Source: Vigna angularis (lineage: Eukaryota; Streptophyta; Magnoliopsida; Fabales; Fabaceae). From it: a stretch of DNA of 64,000 bases. The stretch lies in NCBI RefSeq assembly GCF_016808095.1, contig NC_068975.1:17305501-17369500 (forward strand), given 5' to 3'. Under the pieces are notes generated by a model that ran no database searches, was not told the DNA's origin, and saw nothing but the letters and a program-made list of their open reading frames with translations. Below, piece by piece: positions 22,569-33,425 of this stretch (positions are counted from its first letter, which is position 1; each line of letters begins with the position of its first letter). The translations under genes were made by a program, and so were the position numbers.

Positions 22569-23703
22569 TGTCAGAGCGGCTGCAGCGGAATGGTTAGCGT
22601 GGAATAACAAACTAAGAGGGTTTTCAATACTAACGTGTGCCTTTTAATTTCTACTCAATTAAACTTACTTAGCAATTAATAAAGACAAATAATGCAAGAG
22701 TAAGGTAGAGAGAAATTTGCACAGATGATTTTATCCTGGTTCGGATCTTACCAATCCTACGTCCAGTCGCTTATCTCAAAACAAGATAAACCTTTCACTA
22801 ATCACAAAACAATTACAAACTACAATCACAAAGATACAATTTGTAAGAGTTTAGAAACCACCTCTCTTGATGCCACAAGAGATGAGACAACCACCTCCTT
22901 TGAGTCTTCACAAAGGATGACCACCTCCTTCGAATGCTTCACGAAGGATGAACCAACTTACACCTCCTTTGAATCTTCACAAAGGATGACCACCTCCTTC
23001 GAATGCTTCACGAAGGATGAACTTCCTCTTCCGAACACCTCCTTAGACACACCAAGGATGAATCAGCTATTCCTCTATCACCGTAGAAGTATTCCACCAA
23101 CTCTACAGACAGAGTTTCCTTAGCTGAGCAAGAGCACACAATTCTCAAGAGTTTCAGAGTATTTGAGCACAAGGGAAGAGTTTCTTTAGTTGGTTCCTTT
23201 ATTTCTTGAGAGGAAATGAGAGTCTATTTATAGACTCATCCAAAGACTCTTCCATTTTTCGTTTTCAGCCTTTCACACTGTGTTAATCGATTAGCTACAG
23301 TGGTTAATCGATTAGCACCCCAACGGATAGTCCAACGGCTCTTAAAACGGCTAGTTTTTCAAACGGCTCCTGTGTTAATCGATTAACAGCCCTTGTTAAT
23401 CGATTAACGTTAATCGATTAACACCCTGTGTTAATCGATTAACACTGCAATGCTGGGCTTCTTCATGGCACACTGGAACAATCGATTAACACCCTCTGTT
23501 AATCGATTAGCACTGCACAGTTTTGGCTTTTTGGTTTATTTTTACATCACTTTTGAATGCATACATAAAACTACTAATTTTCCTATGTTCATACAATTAT
23601 TACAAAAGATTACAAGTCTTCAAAGATCATTCTTCATGAGTCTTGTTTGTTCTTGACTTGATTTGGACATCATCAAAACTTCATCTTCATCAATTTGCTA
23701 ACA
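22569..23703 (-). repeat. 3' LTR of the gag-only element
   Basis: In element orientation it starts TGTTAGCAAATTGATG and ends CCGCTCTGACA. It contains about eight copies of the palindromic motif (G)TTAATCGATTA(A/G)C between 23281 and 23510 and a short repeat of CACCTCCTT...AAGGATGA text at 22885-23070. An open frame at 22725-23123 that crosses the latter recurs in the other LTR. Confidence 0.95.
23281..23510. repeat. Cluster of TTAATCGATTAA palindromes in the LTR
   Basis: About eight near-identical palindromes with the core ATCGAT occur in 230 bp, two of them only two bases apart. The same cluster is at 26874-27107 in the partner LTR, and diverged versions occur in the solo LTRs at 40680-41723 and 28442-29724. 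The position suggests U3, so these are candidate regulatory sites of the element. Confidence 0.85.
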
Positions 23704-23704
23704 A

Positions 23705-23913
23705 TCTCCCCCTTTTTGATGATGATCAAAACCTTCTTGATTTAAACCTTTTGGTAATAATCTGTATTTAAAATACAACTTAAGGAAGAAACAATTGTTA
23801 GTGAACTTAGAAATAAGTTTAAGACTTTAAATATTTCTCCCCCTTTTTGATCATTATTAAAAAGTGATGTATAATTTCTCCCCCTAAATGTATTAGAAAT
23901 TATACTCCCCCTC
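23705..23913 (-). other. Multiple polypurine tracts
   Basis: On the minus strand AAAAAGGGGGAGA abuts the 3' LTR (23705-23718). It is repeated upstream at 23836-23850, with shorter GGGGGAG versions at 23876-23885 and 23904-23913. Repeated polypurine tracts before the 3' LTR are a known Sirevirus trait. Confidence 0.8.
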
Positions 23914-24462
23914 AATAAAAGCATGTATGTATAGAAATAATAAGAAAAGCAACATACATTTTATTGGATTTAAAGAGGCAAGCATACAAGGAAATATAAA
24001 GGGCATACACTAATAAAAACATAGAAATATAAAGTACCCCTTTAGATATCCCTCCAATTTTGTAATGAGAATCCTCTAGGTTGTTTTCATATTTTGTTTA
24101 GATCTTCATCTTGAGGATTGTCATCATTCTTCACTTCATTTGTTGTTTTCTACAAATTTTCACCATTGCCTGCAAATAATTTAAATGACTCAAGAGGTTT
24201 TGCCTCAAGGTCTACAATTTCATCAAGGACAACATGCACACATTCTTCTATTTCAAATGTTTTCCGTTTGAAAACTATATATGCTTAAAACAAATTCCAT
24301 ATACCTTGGAATAAAAATTTCTTAATTCTTCTTTTCAAATATTTAGAACAAAAACAATTTTTAAAAATTTTCTTAAATATTGTTTTAAGGAAATTCTAAA
24401 TTTTAAACAATAGGTACCCAACTATTTTGTATGGGTCCTTTGGGTTAGTTTGAAAATTGAAA

Positions 24463-26127
24463 TCATTTTACAACCCAAATAAATCTACCACTAGGAACAC
24501 CATAATGCTTAATTTTACATTTGTTAGATGTATGACCCTTTTTCATACAATAAAAGCATGATACAACATTTGTGTTCCTATAAGTTGTTCCTTTTTCTAC
24601 CCAAGTTCTACGGGTTCTATGATTATGTTTATTTTTAATTCTAAGAACATACTTATTTTTAACAACCTTATTTTCATTAGTTTTACTACATTCTCCTGAG
24701 GTTGTTTCATCTAGTAGTTTCTTATGATTAACACAAGATGCACATTTATCACTACTAGTAAATTTACCTTTTTCATAAATTAAAACTTTATTTTTCAAAA
24801 TTTTATTTTCTTCAAAAGTATTTTCAAAATTTAATTTTAAATTCTTATTTTCTTCAAGAATATTTTCAAAATCTGATTTCAAATTTTTATTTTCTTCAGA
24901 AATATTTTCAAAATTTAATTTTAAATTTTTGAAATCCTTTTTCAATTTCTTATGAGCAAGATCTAGTTTTTCAGATTCTACTATTAAAGCAGCATAAATT
25001 TCATGCAATTCATCTTCACTAATTTGACTAGAATTATCAGAATCGCTAGATGTACTTACTTGGCTTCCAGCGTCGTCGTTCACCACTAAACAGATGTTTG
25101 CTTCTTCATCTGAGTAGCTTGAATCTGAAATGGTCTCATTGTTGTCTTCCCATGCGATGTATGCTTTCTTTTTCTTGAAGAACTTCTTTTCTTTCCTTTC
25201 TTCACCCTTCTTTTGATTTGGGCAGTCTGCTTTTAAATGCCCCCTTTCTCCGCAACCATAACATTTATAGTGTGAGGAAGATCCTTGATTTTCTTTCTTT
25301 TCGAATTTTAGTCTTCCTTTGTCTTTAGACTTCATGAACCTGTTGAGCCTTTTTATCATGAGTCTCAATTCTTCTTCTTCGTCTGAGTCTTCATCTTCCG
25401 TTTTGCTCTTGCTCCTTTCTACCTCAGATTTCAAGGCTAGACTCTTTTTCTTAGTTTTTGCTTTTGCTTCTTCTTCATCTAGTCTTCCGAGATCAAGTTC
25501 ATGCTCTCTCAACTTTCCAAATAATGCAGCCATGGTCATTGTGTTGAGATTTTGTGACTCAGAAATTGCAGTCACTTTTGGTTGCCAAGACCTGTCTAAA
25601 GATTTCAGAATTTTTATATTAAGCTCATCAGTATCGAAAGATTTACCTAGTCCAATGAGATGATTGACAATGTTGGTGAAGCGTTTTTGAACATCTACTA
25701 TTGTTTCCCCTTGCTTCATCCTGAACATTTCGTATTCCTGGATTAAGGTATTCTTTCTAGCTCTCTTAACATCATCTGTACCTTCATGGGTTACTCTAAG
25801 TACTTCCCACATTTCTTGTGCAGTTTTACAAATAGAAATCCTGTAAAACTCATCAATAGTTAAAGCAGATGAAATAATATTACGAGCTTTTACATCATTA
25901 CCAAATTTTTTCTTATCTTGAGCAGTCCATTGGTCACGGGGCTTTGGTTCCTGCATATTGTTAGTTGGAACAAAAGGACCAAATGCAACAGCATCCTAAA
26001 TATCTATATCAATAGATTCCATAAATATTTGCATTCTTACCTTCCAGAATGCGTAATTTTCACCTGTGAATAGTGGTGGTCTATTGATAGAAGCACCCTC
26101 TGCAAAGGTTTGATGTGATCCTGCCAT
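24463..26127 (-). pseudogene. Sirevirus-like gag, interrupted by one nonsense codon
   Basis: The minus-strand frame runs from ATG at 26127 to a stop at 24463, about 554 codons, with a single TAG at 25996-25998 (codon 44). An ATG at 25956 opens the 497-codon remainder. The N-terminus has INRPPLFTGENYAFWKVRMQ, typical of copia gag; the body is a UBN2-type gag domain (AQEMWEVLRVTHEGT, MTMAALFGKLREHEL). A first zinc knuckle is CYGCGERGHLKADC, followed by an acidic region. A coiled coil follows, built of repeated LNFENxxEENKxLK units. A second knuckle, CFYCMKKGHTSNKC, is followed by HYGVPSGRFIWVVK. The family has Trp at the stop position. The protein would package RNA into particles. Re-initiation at 25956 would lose the N-terminal arm. 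Confidence 0.9.
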
Positions 26128-26147
26128 TTGAATGACTATCAAAGCAA

Positions 26148-26159
26148 GCTCTGATACCA
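26148..26159 (-). other. Primer binding site, tRNA-iMet type
   Basis: The minus strand reads TGGTATCAGAGC, two bases inside the 5' LTR of the gag-only element. It is identical to the Tekay-type element's primer site. Confidence 0.93.
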
Positions 26160-26161
26160 AT

Positions 26162-27296
26162 TGTCAGAGCGGCTGCAGCGGAATGGTTAGCGTGGAATAA
26201 CAAACCAAGAGGGTTTTCAATACTAACGTGTGCCTTTTAATTTCTACTCAATTAAACCTACTTAGCAATTAATAAAGACAAATAATGCAAGAGTAAGGTA
26301 GAGAGAAATTTGCACAGATGATTTTATCCTGGTTCGGATCTTACCAATCCTACGTCCAGTCGCTTATCTCAAAACAAGATAAACCTTTCACTAATCACAA
26401 AACAATTACAAACTACAATCACAAAGATACAATTTGTAAGAGTTTAGAAACCACCTCTCTTGATGCCACAAGAGATGAGACAACCACCTCCTTTGAGTCT
26501 TCACAAAGGATGACCACCTCCTTCGAATGCTTCACGAAGGATGAACCAACTTACACCTCCTTTGAATCTTCACAAAGGATGACCACCTCCTTCGAATGCT
26601 TCACGAAGGATGAACTTCCTCTTCCGAACACCTCCTTAGACACACCAAGGATGAATCAGCTATTCCTCTATCACCGTAGAAGTATTCCACCAACTCTACA
26701 GACAGAGTTTCCTTAGCTGAGCAAGAGCACACAATTCTCAAGAGTTTCAGAGTATTTGAGCACAAGGGAAGAGTTTCTCTAGTTGGTTCCTTTGTTTCTT
26801 GAGAGGAAATGAGAGTCTATTTATAGACTCATCCAAAGACTCTTCCATTTTTCGTTTTCAGCCTTTCACACTGTGTTAATCGATTAGCTACAGTGGTTAA
26901 TCGATTAGCACCCCAACGGATAGTCCAACGGCTCTTAAAACGGCTAGTTTTTCAAACGGCTCCTGTGTTAATCGATTAACAGCCCTTGTTAATCGATTAA
27001 CGTTAATCGATTAACACCCTGTGTTAATCGATTAACACTGCAATGCTGGGCTTCTTCATGGCACACTGGAACAATCGATTAACACCCTCTGTTAATCGAT
27101 TAGCACTGCACAGTTTTGGCTTTTTGGTTTATTTTTACATCACTTTTGAATGCATACATAAAACTACTAATTTTCCTATGTTCATACAATTATTACAAAA
27201 GATTACAAGTCTTCAAAGATCATTCTTCATGAGTCTTGTTTGTTCTTGACTTGATTTGGAAATCATCAAAACTTCATCTTCATCAATTTGCTAACA
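26162..27296 (-). repeat. 5' LTR of the gag-only element
   Basis: Exactly the same length (1135 bp) as the partner LTR, with about five substitutions. The palindrome cluster is at 26874-27107. It is followed by the AAATG target duplication and then the continuation of the older LTR at 27302. Confidence 0.95.
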
Positions 27297-27301
27297 AAAT
27301 G

Positions 27302-28114
27302 AAACAAGGGATAAGAATTTAGTGAGTTAGGAGGAGAAGACTCGTGACCTTCGTGCTTAGATGATTATGGGATGATGTTTAATGGTGCTCTAAGAGAAGT
27401 TAGACCAACTCTAGAGGAATGTTGTTGGAGGAGACCACATGAGATGTTCTAGCATTTAGTGACCTAAGATGAGTAGTATGACACAAAAATGAACCCATAA
27501 CATTACTCAAATTCCATGGTAATTATAAGACTGAGAGACACCTCTATTTATAGGCTAAGGGTGTCTCCAATTTGTAGATGCAAAACCTAAAAATTCAAAC
27601 TTGGCTAGCTTGGAGAGTAAGGTGAAAAATATTTTCCATTAGGAAGAGGACATGTGGCAAAAATCCTCTCCATTAGAAGGAGGACATTGACCACTACCTA
27701 TGAGAAATTCTCTCCAGTGTGAGCATGACACATGGCCACACATATATAGGTAGGACACTCCACTTTACTCACTAAGCTAGGTTGGAAAACTTTGACCCCT
27801 TGGTCAACCTTGCTCTTGGACGTCCACTTAGGTCAACATTGGACCTTGCCCCTTTGTTGGCTTAAGTGGTTAAAAACCCTATTCTACTTGGCCTAAAATA
27901 CAAGGTCCATAATAAATCCTACACTACTAGGCCCATCATACAAAGTCTAAATAAATACTAGACAAGCCCCAAAATATAAGGCCAAAATTATTCCCACTCT
28001 AAAAGCTTCATGATGGTCAAAGATGGTACAAGAGAGAAAGTATAGGTCTATCTTCCACAAATGACTTCAACTCTTCTTGAAAGTGTTTGGTCATGGTTAG
28101 GGGGTATGCCATCA
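27302..28114 (-). repeat. Left (3') LTR of the old element, second part
   Basis: Continues the LTR begun at 22504-22568 after the insertion. It aligns with 35790-36591 of the right LTR (for example AGACACCTCTATTTATAGG versus AGACACATCTATTTATAGG). It ends ATGCCATCA next to the purine tract of the element. Confidence 0.88.
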
Positions 28115-28441
28115 TTCTCTTCCTCTTGAAAAGGATTTGTCCTCAAATCTTCAAGTTGGCATATGGTAACATCCTCTTTTTCTTAGAGATATTTTGTCTT
28201 TTTTGCCCCAAGGGTCAAATACCCTTCTACTTATAACACAAGATAGTACAAGTGTTAGTAGACTAAGTATATGAAGAATGTAGCTCCCAAGGATTATACA
28301 CCTTTGATTAAATAATTATCAAAGTCTTGGTTTTTGGAAGCATTTTCTTTGAAGCTCTTATTTTCCTTGTGTTGAATGTATGTGCTTTTGGAATTACTTC
28401 TCATTCCAAAATAAGGTTTTATTTAGTCTTGTCTTTCCATG

Positions 28442-29724
28442 TGTTTATAGGGGGAGCCAAATCTACCCTTTATGTCTTTGTTTATTATGATGAACAAGAA
28501 AATGATTTTATAGTTTCTTGCACAACAAATGGCATAATTATTGTCTTATTTGTATCTTGTGTGTGCTTGATACGAGAATTCATTATTGCTAAATGAATCA
28601 TGCTTTAAACAGATTAATAATCTCATTTTTGGATTAAATAATCGATTTAACAAAGTATATAATCTGTTAGATTTCTCCAGTTCACTTTGTATGCTTAACA
28701 GGGGCAAACTACTATATTGTAATCGATTACATAAGTTGTCTAATCGAGTAAAATAGGAAGCAATGTCATTATTTGTTTCATATCTGTTTAGAATGGAAAA
28801 TGGATTGAAAATTTGCTTAAGTACAGGATTAATCGATTACATAAGTTGTATAATCGGTTAAATCAATTTACTTTGTTTAAATCCATTTCATTTAATAGCC
28901 TAAACTGTCATAACGGTAAAATGAATTTATAACTATCTAGTATGATTAAATAATCAATTACATGCTAAAGATAATCTGTTAAAATAGTGGCAAAACTGTT
29001 AAAGCAGAAGGAAAAACTTAACAGATTACATAAAAACCTTAATCGATTATATTGCATCAGGATTCAGAAAATCCTATATATGTGCGACTTGAACTCTGTT
29101 TCAAAACATACATTTGCTATCACTTTCATATACTAATTGTTTCATTGAGTTTTGATTATAGGAGCGTTCAAGAAGTGATCTTAAAGAATCAAGGTTCAAA
29201 TTGAGTTACTTACACATCAAGATTCTTTCAAGAATGTGGGATGAACCATTTGATCTGCACTAAGAGGAGTGTGACTGGAAGATCAGGATCATCATTGACA
29301 AATTGTGTTTGTGTTCCTATGTAGGTTTCCCAGGGGTTTAAGGGCTGTGAGTGCTCTTGTATTAAGAGATTGAGGATTATTCATCTCTTAGGTAGCTATA
29401 TTGATTTTTGAGTGTGGTGAGAAATGCATTCAGAGGGGTATCTCTATATTTTTGTAAACTCGATCAATTTAGAGTGGAATATCTTCAACTTAGGTTGTTG
29501 AAGGAGGATTGGATTTAGGCTTGAGATTAGCCGAACCAGTATAGGTTGTTTGTGTTGATATTTCTCTTTACTCTTTTTTCTTTTATTGTTGATTCATCAT
29601 TTCTTGTTTATTGATTTCAAGAAAGCCAAAGATTTCACAAAGTTTTTGAAAAAAAACAATTTTTAAGGCTTAAACCAATTCACCCCCCTCTTGGCTTGAG
29701 ATATAAGGCATTTCTTTTCTTACA
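28442..29724 (+). mobile_element. Solo LTR, 1283 bp
   Basis: Starts TGTTTATAGGGGGAGCC and ends CTTTTCTTACA, flanked by a perfect 5-bp duplication CCATG (28437-28441 and 29725-29729). It has ATCGATTACATAAG-type motifs at about 28720-29050 and a CCAATTCACCCCCCTCTTGG block near the right end, which I associate with copia LTRs; that gives plus orientation. No internal region remains, so it arose by LTR-LTR recombination. It lies between the left LTR and gag of the old element. A frame at 28327-28596 crosses its boundary and is not a gene. Confidence 0.82.
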
Positions 29725-30187
29725 CCATGCTTCTTGAGGAAGATTTTAAGAAGACCTCCTTTGTTTTTCTACACAAGCCTTTTTCCCATAACATAATGAC
29801 TTTTTTGTTGAGGCCTTCCTTAGACTGATGTTTTTTTCTTTGACACTTTAAACATTGATTGTTAGAAGTATCTTTATTTTTCTATTTTCTTTCTCATTTG
29901 TTCTTGATCCTCTTCCACTTGAGAATGTGTGAAGGGATGAAGTACAAACTTTCTTTTATTATGAATGATGGTTATTTCAATTGTATGAACATTATGTATG
30001 GATTCTTTGTCAAATAACTAAGGTCTTCCCACCGAAATATGGCAAGCATTCATAGGTACTATGTCACATAACACACTATCCTCATAATTTTCTATGGATA
30101 ACTTAACCATCACTTGTTGATTAACTATCATTTCCTCATCATCATTAATCCATTAAAGTTGGTAAGGTTGAGGATGGGGTAAGATAA

Positions 30188-31594
30188 TTAATGCCAATTT
30201 CTCAACCACCTAGTACTACAACAATTGCAAAATGATGTACTATCCACAATAATAGAACATGTATTTTCTAAAACTTTACATCTTGTGTGAAAGATATTTT
30301 CTTTTTGTGTTAGTTCTTGAGAGCAAGGTTGATTGTGAAGATCTCTTCTCATCATAAAAAGTCCTCCTTCACAAGGATGAACATCTTCTTTCTTGATTGC
30401 AACCCTTTTCTCACTCTCACTATCACTATCCTCATCTTGGCTTCTATATACACCATTACCCCTTAAGGTCATGGTCCTTTTGATGAGGCATTGTGATGCA
30501 ATGTGACCTCTACCAAGACAGTTAAAACATTTAATGTTCCTAGTGCGAGTGTGAGATGATGTTCCCACCCTTGGTCTTTCTTTTTCTTTTTCTTCTCTGT
30601 TCTCTTTTCCTTTCCCAAGATTCCTAGAGGGTTCCTCTTTTACCTCTTGTTGGCCCTCCCTCTTGTAGTTTATTAGAGTTAGAGTGGAGAACTTTCAAAC
30701 CTTTTCTTAAGAGTTGTTGCTTTACCATTATATAAATTTGTACCAAGTCATTTAAGTTTTGGTTAGGTAATAATTTCACCTTATCTCTAATCTCAAGATT
30801 GAGACCACTAAGAAACCTAGAGATGATTGTCTCTTCCTCCTCTTAATCACCTCCCTCATCATATAAAGCTTTATTCTTTGCCTGTAATCTTCAACACTCA
30901 TGTCTCTTTGTTAGAGCCTTTTGAGTTTGTCCATTAGCTCTCTATGATAGTAGGAAGGGATGTGCCTTCTTCTCATGGTACTTTTCAAGTCATTCTAATA
31001 GGTGACTTGAGTGAAATTAGAGAGTCTTTTCTCTCTCACAAGGGAAGTCCACCAACACATGGCATTCCCTTGGAAACTTAAGGTGGCTAGGGCGACTTTC
31101 CTCTCTTTTATTATTTGATGGCATTCAAAAAAAAATGTCAACTTTCATCTCCCAATCTAGATATACCTTAACATCTTCTTTCCCATAGAAATGGGGCAGG
31201 TCTACCCTAATGTCTTTTGGAGGATGTTCTCTTTCATGCTCTCTTTTTGCCACTCTTTGTGGAGGAGGTTGATAATATTGATTGACAATCCTACTATCTT
31301 GATAAAAGTGTGTGCTTGGTGTTGAAATGTTTTAACTCCATTTTGAGAAACTCATACTCTTACTTTTTTTTTATTTCCTCTTGAGCTCTCTCTTATTTTT
31401 CATTAAGAATCAAAAGTTCTTCTTCTAATGAAGCAAGATATTGTTTTCCTTTTTAACTTTTTCTTTTTCTTTTTGAAGGGTTTATTACTTTTTCCAAATT
31501 TTTAGTGATTTTAGTTTCTTGGCCAAATGTGTTAAAAACTTGGTTGGATCTCTTCACTAGAATCACTACCAATTTGGTAAGAAGTCATAGACAT
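30188..31594 (-). pseudogene. Degenerate Ty3/gypsy-like gag and protease start
   Basis: The frame opens at an ATG at 31594 (MSMTSYQIGSDSSEEIQPSF, then stop) and decays through frameshifts. The best-preserved part is 30568-30188 (126 codons). It has the zinc knuckle CFNCLGRGHIASQC and TMTLRGNGVYRSQDEDSDSE, then FHTRC and IIVDSTS where the retropepsin active site should be, with the DSG/DGG motif degraded. Text at about 30850-31200 fits the capsid domain. No downstream RT, RNase H or integrase was found before the LTR, so pol is missing. Confidence 0.75.
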
Positions 31595-31994
31595 TCTTAA
31601 AGTTTTCAAAAAAGATGCTATGCACAAACAAATTACTTAATATCTCAAAAGGAGTTCCTTAAGAGACTTAAGGAGGCAAAAGAGACTCAAGTTTACTTCT
31701 AGGAAAGAGAGGTGAATTACAATTGATTGCTTAAGAACCAAGTCTTTCCTAACCAAAGTTTACCTCAAGTTCTCTTGCACCAAGCTTCTCAAAGGGAACT
31801 AGAATTGAAATAAAAGTCGACATATACTAAGCTACAAACAATTAAGGAAAGCAATAAAACTAAAGCATGCGACCTAATAGTAAAGTTACACTAGTGCAAA
31901 ATTTGCCTTTCACGTCACCCAATAGACGTCGGTCCACAAAAACACCAACGTAAATAATTGACCGGTGACATTTTCGTAAATAAGTTTGACTTTA

Positions 31995-32720
31995 GACGTC
32001 CGTTGTGGAGGGGCCCCGACGTGTATAATATTATAGACGGCGGGGCCCCTCCAACGGACGTTTAAGCGGCTGACAGGGTAGTTGAAGAGTTAACTTTTTC
32101 AGCTTCTTAAATGTCTATTGGAGGGGCCCCGACGTCTATAATATTATACACGTCAGGGCCCCTCCACAATGGACGTTTAAGTGGCTGACAGGAAAGTTGA
32201 AGAGTTAATTGTTTCAGCCTCTTAAACGTCCGTTGGAGGGGCCCCGACGTCTATAATATTTTACACGTCAGGGCCCCTCCACAACGGACATTTAAGCGGC
32301 TGACAGGGTAGTTGAAGAATTAATTGTTTCAGCCTCTTAAACGTCCGTTGGAGGGGCCCCGACGTCTATTATATTATACACGTCGGGGCCCCTCCACAAC
32401 GGACGTTTAAGCGGCTGACAGGGTAGTTGAACAATTAATTGTTTCAGCCTCTTAAACGTCCGTTGGAGGGGCCCCGACGTTTATAATATTATACACGTCG
32501 GGGCCCCTCCATAACGGACGTTTAAGCGGCTAACAGGGTAGTTGAAGAGTTAATTGTTTCAGCCTCTTAAACGTCCGTTGTGGAGGGGCCCTGACGTCTA
32601 TAATATTATAAACGTCGGGGCCTCTCCAACGGACGTCTAAAACCCCCCGCGAATATCAATTTTTAAATCCAAAACACGTCATATTAGTTATGGCCCCGAC
32701 GTCTATAATATTATAAACGT
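31995..32720. repeat. Tandem hairpin array of the CACTA 5' subterminal region
   Basis: Seven near-palindromes (about 32025, 32140, 32255, 32370, 32485, 32600 and 32705) have a TATAATATTATA-like centre and arms GACGTC then GGGGCCCCTCC then AACGGACG. Each sits in a repeat unit of about 115 bp that also carries the text CGGCTGACAGGGTAGTTGAA. The longest arms approach 27 bp, so each unit could extrude a cruciform. Confidence 0.88.
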
Positions 32721-33243
32721 CGGGCCTCCCCAGTACCCGACATCTAGTGCCATTTATACTAAAATGTCGAACCTGCGAGGAGTTACGCTCACTGTTCATC
32801 GTCTTCCCCACGATTTCACTCTGCGGCATTGCATTTCCAGGTGCGTTTTCTCTCTTTTGGACCGTTTAAATTTACTTTTAATCCGATTAAATTGTTCTGT
32901 GATGAAATATCTTTGATTTGAACCGATTAAAAATTGTTTTCGGTGCGTTTTGGTGCAGTTTCTTGCGTGTTCTTGGGCGGCGTTTTTGACTATTTTTGGC
33001 CTACTTTTTAGGTCGTGACCTCCTCGATTTCCCTCCATTTCATTTGGAATCTCCTTTTCAGGTTAGCTTCTTCGTTGATAATTTTTTTGTATGCATGTTA
33101 TTGGGTTTTGTGTATGCATGTTTTTGACTTTAAGGTCTGCATGTGTTATTGGCTTTTGAATATGCATGTATTAGTTGTGTTATTATAATTGTCATGTTAG
33201 ATTATAAGTATCAAATCATTGAGTGACACTTAGTTCCCATTTG

Positions 33244-33289
33244 AAATTTAACACAAACGATTAATCTTTTAATCGTTTGTGTTAAATTT
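33244..33289. repeat. Conserved 21-bp inverted repeat, CACTA interior
   Basis: Arms 33244-33264 and 33269-33289 are exact reverse complements around the loop TCTT. They match the hairpin at 341-386 in opposite orientation. Confidence 0.9.
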
Positions 33290-33425
33290 TGAATTGTCCG
33301 ATTGGATAGTTTGAAAATTAATTTTCATAATTTGCAATAACATGTAAGTTGGAGTTTATGGATAAGATTGATAAAATTTCGGTTCAATATTTGTGTTGTT
33401 CTCCAGATGCATATTTGATTGTGGT

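Larger units (their letters stand above)
22569..27296 (-). mobile_element. Young gag-only (TR-GAG) retrotransposon, Sirevirus-like
   Basis: 4.73 kb with two 1135-bp LTRs (22569-23703 and 26162-27296) and a perfect target duplication AAATG (22564-22568 and 27297-27301). It sits inside the left LTR of the older element. By my reading the LTRs differ at about five positions (0.4%). The 2.46-kb interior holds a single gag gene on the minus strand, a tRNA-iMet primer site and several polypurine tracts, but no protease, RT, RNase H or integrase. This is the TR-GAG architecture: a non-autonomous element that would need enzymes in trans. The gag type, repeated polypurine tracts and palindromic LTR motifs resemble Sireviruses (Ty1/copia). 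Confidence 0.92.

Noticed and set aside
22725..23123. 132-codon frame, duplicated at 26318-26716
   Set aside because: Lies wholly within the LTRs of the gag-only element; its repeated Thr-Ser-Phe-Glu text comes from short nucleotide repeats.
28327..28596. 89-codon hydrophobic frame resembling a membrane peptide
   Set aside because: Crosses the left boundary of a solo LTR defined by a target duplication, so it is chance coding.
31995..32720. TAATATTA at hairpin tips resembles the geminivirus/nanovirus replication origin
   Set aside because: The geminivirus nonanucleotide sits in an unpaired loop and ends in AC. Here the text is part of a full palindrome, and it lies in tandem units within a clearly bounded CACTA element. 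No Rep-like coding is present.
31995..32720. Regularly spaced repeats as a possible CRISPR array
   Set aside because: Units of about 115 bp with conserved intervening text, eukaryotic context and no cas genes; these are transposon subterminal repeats.
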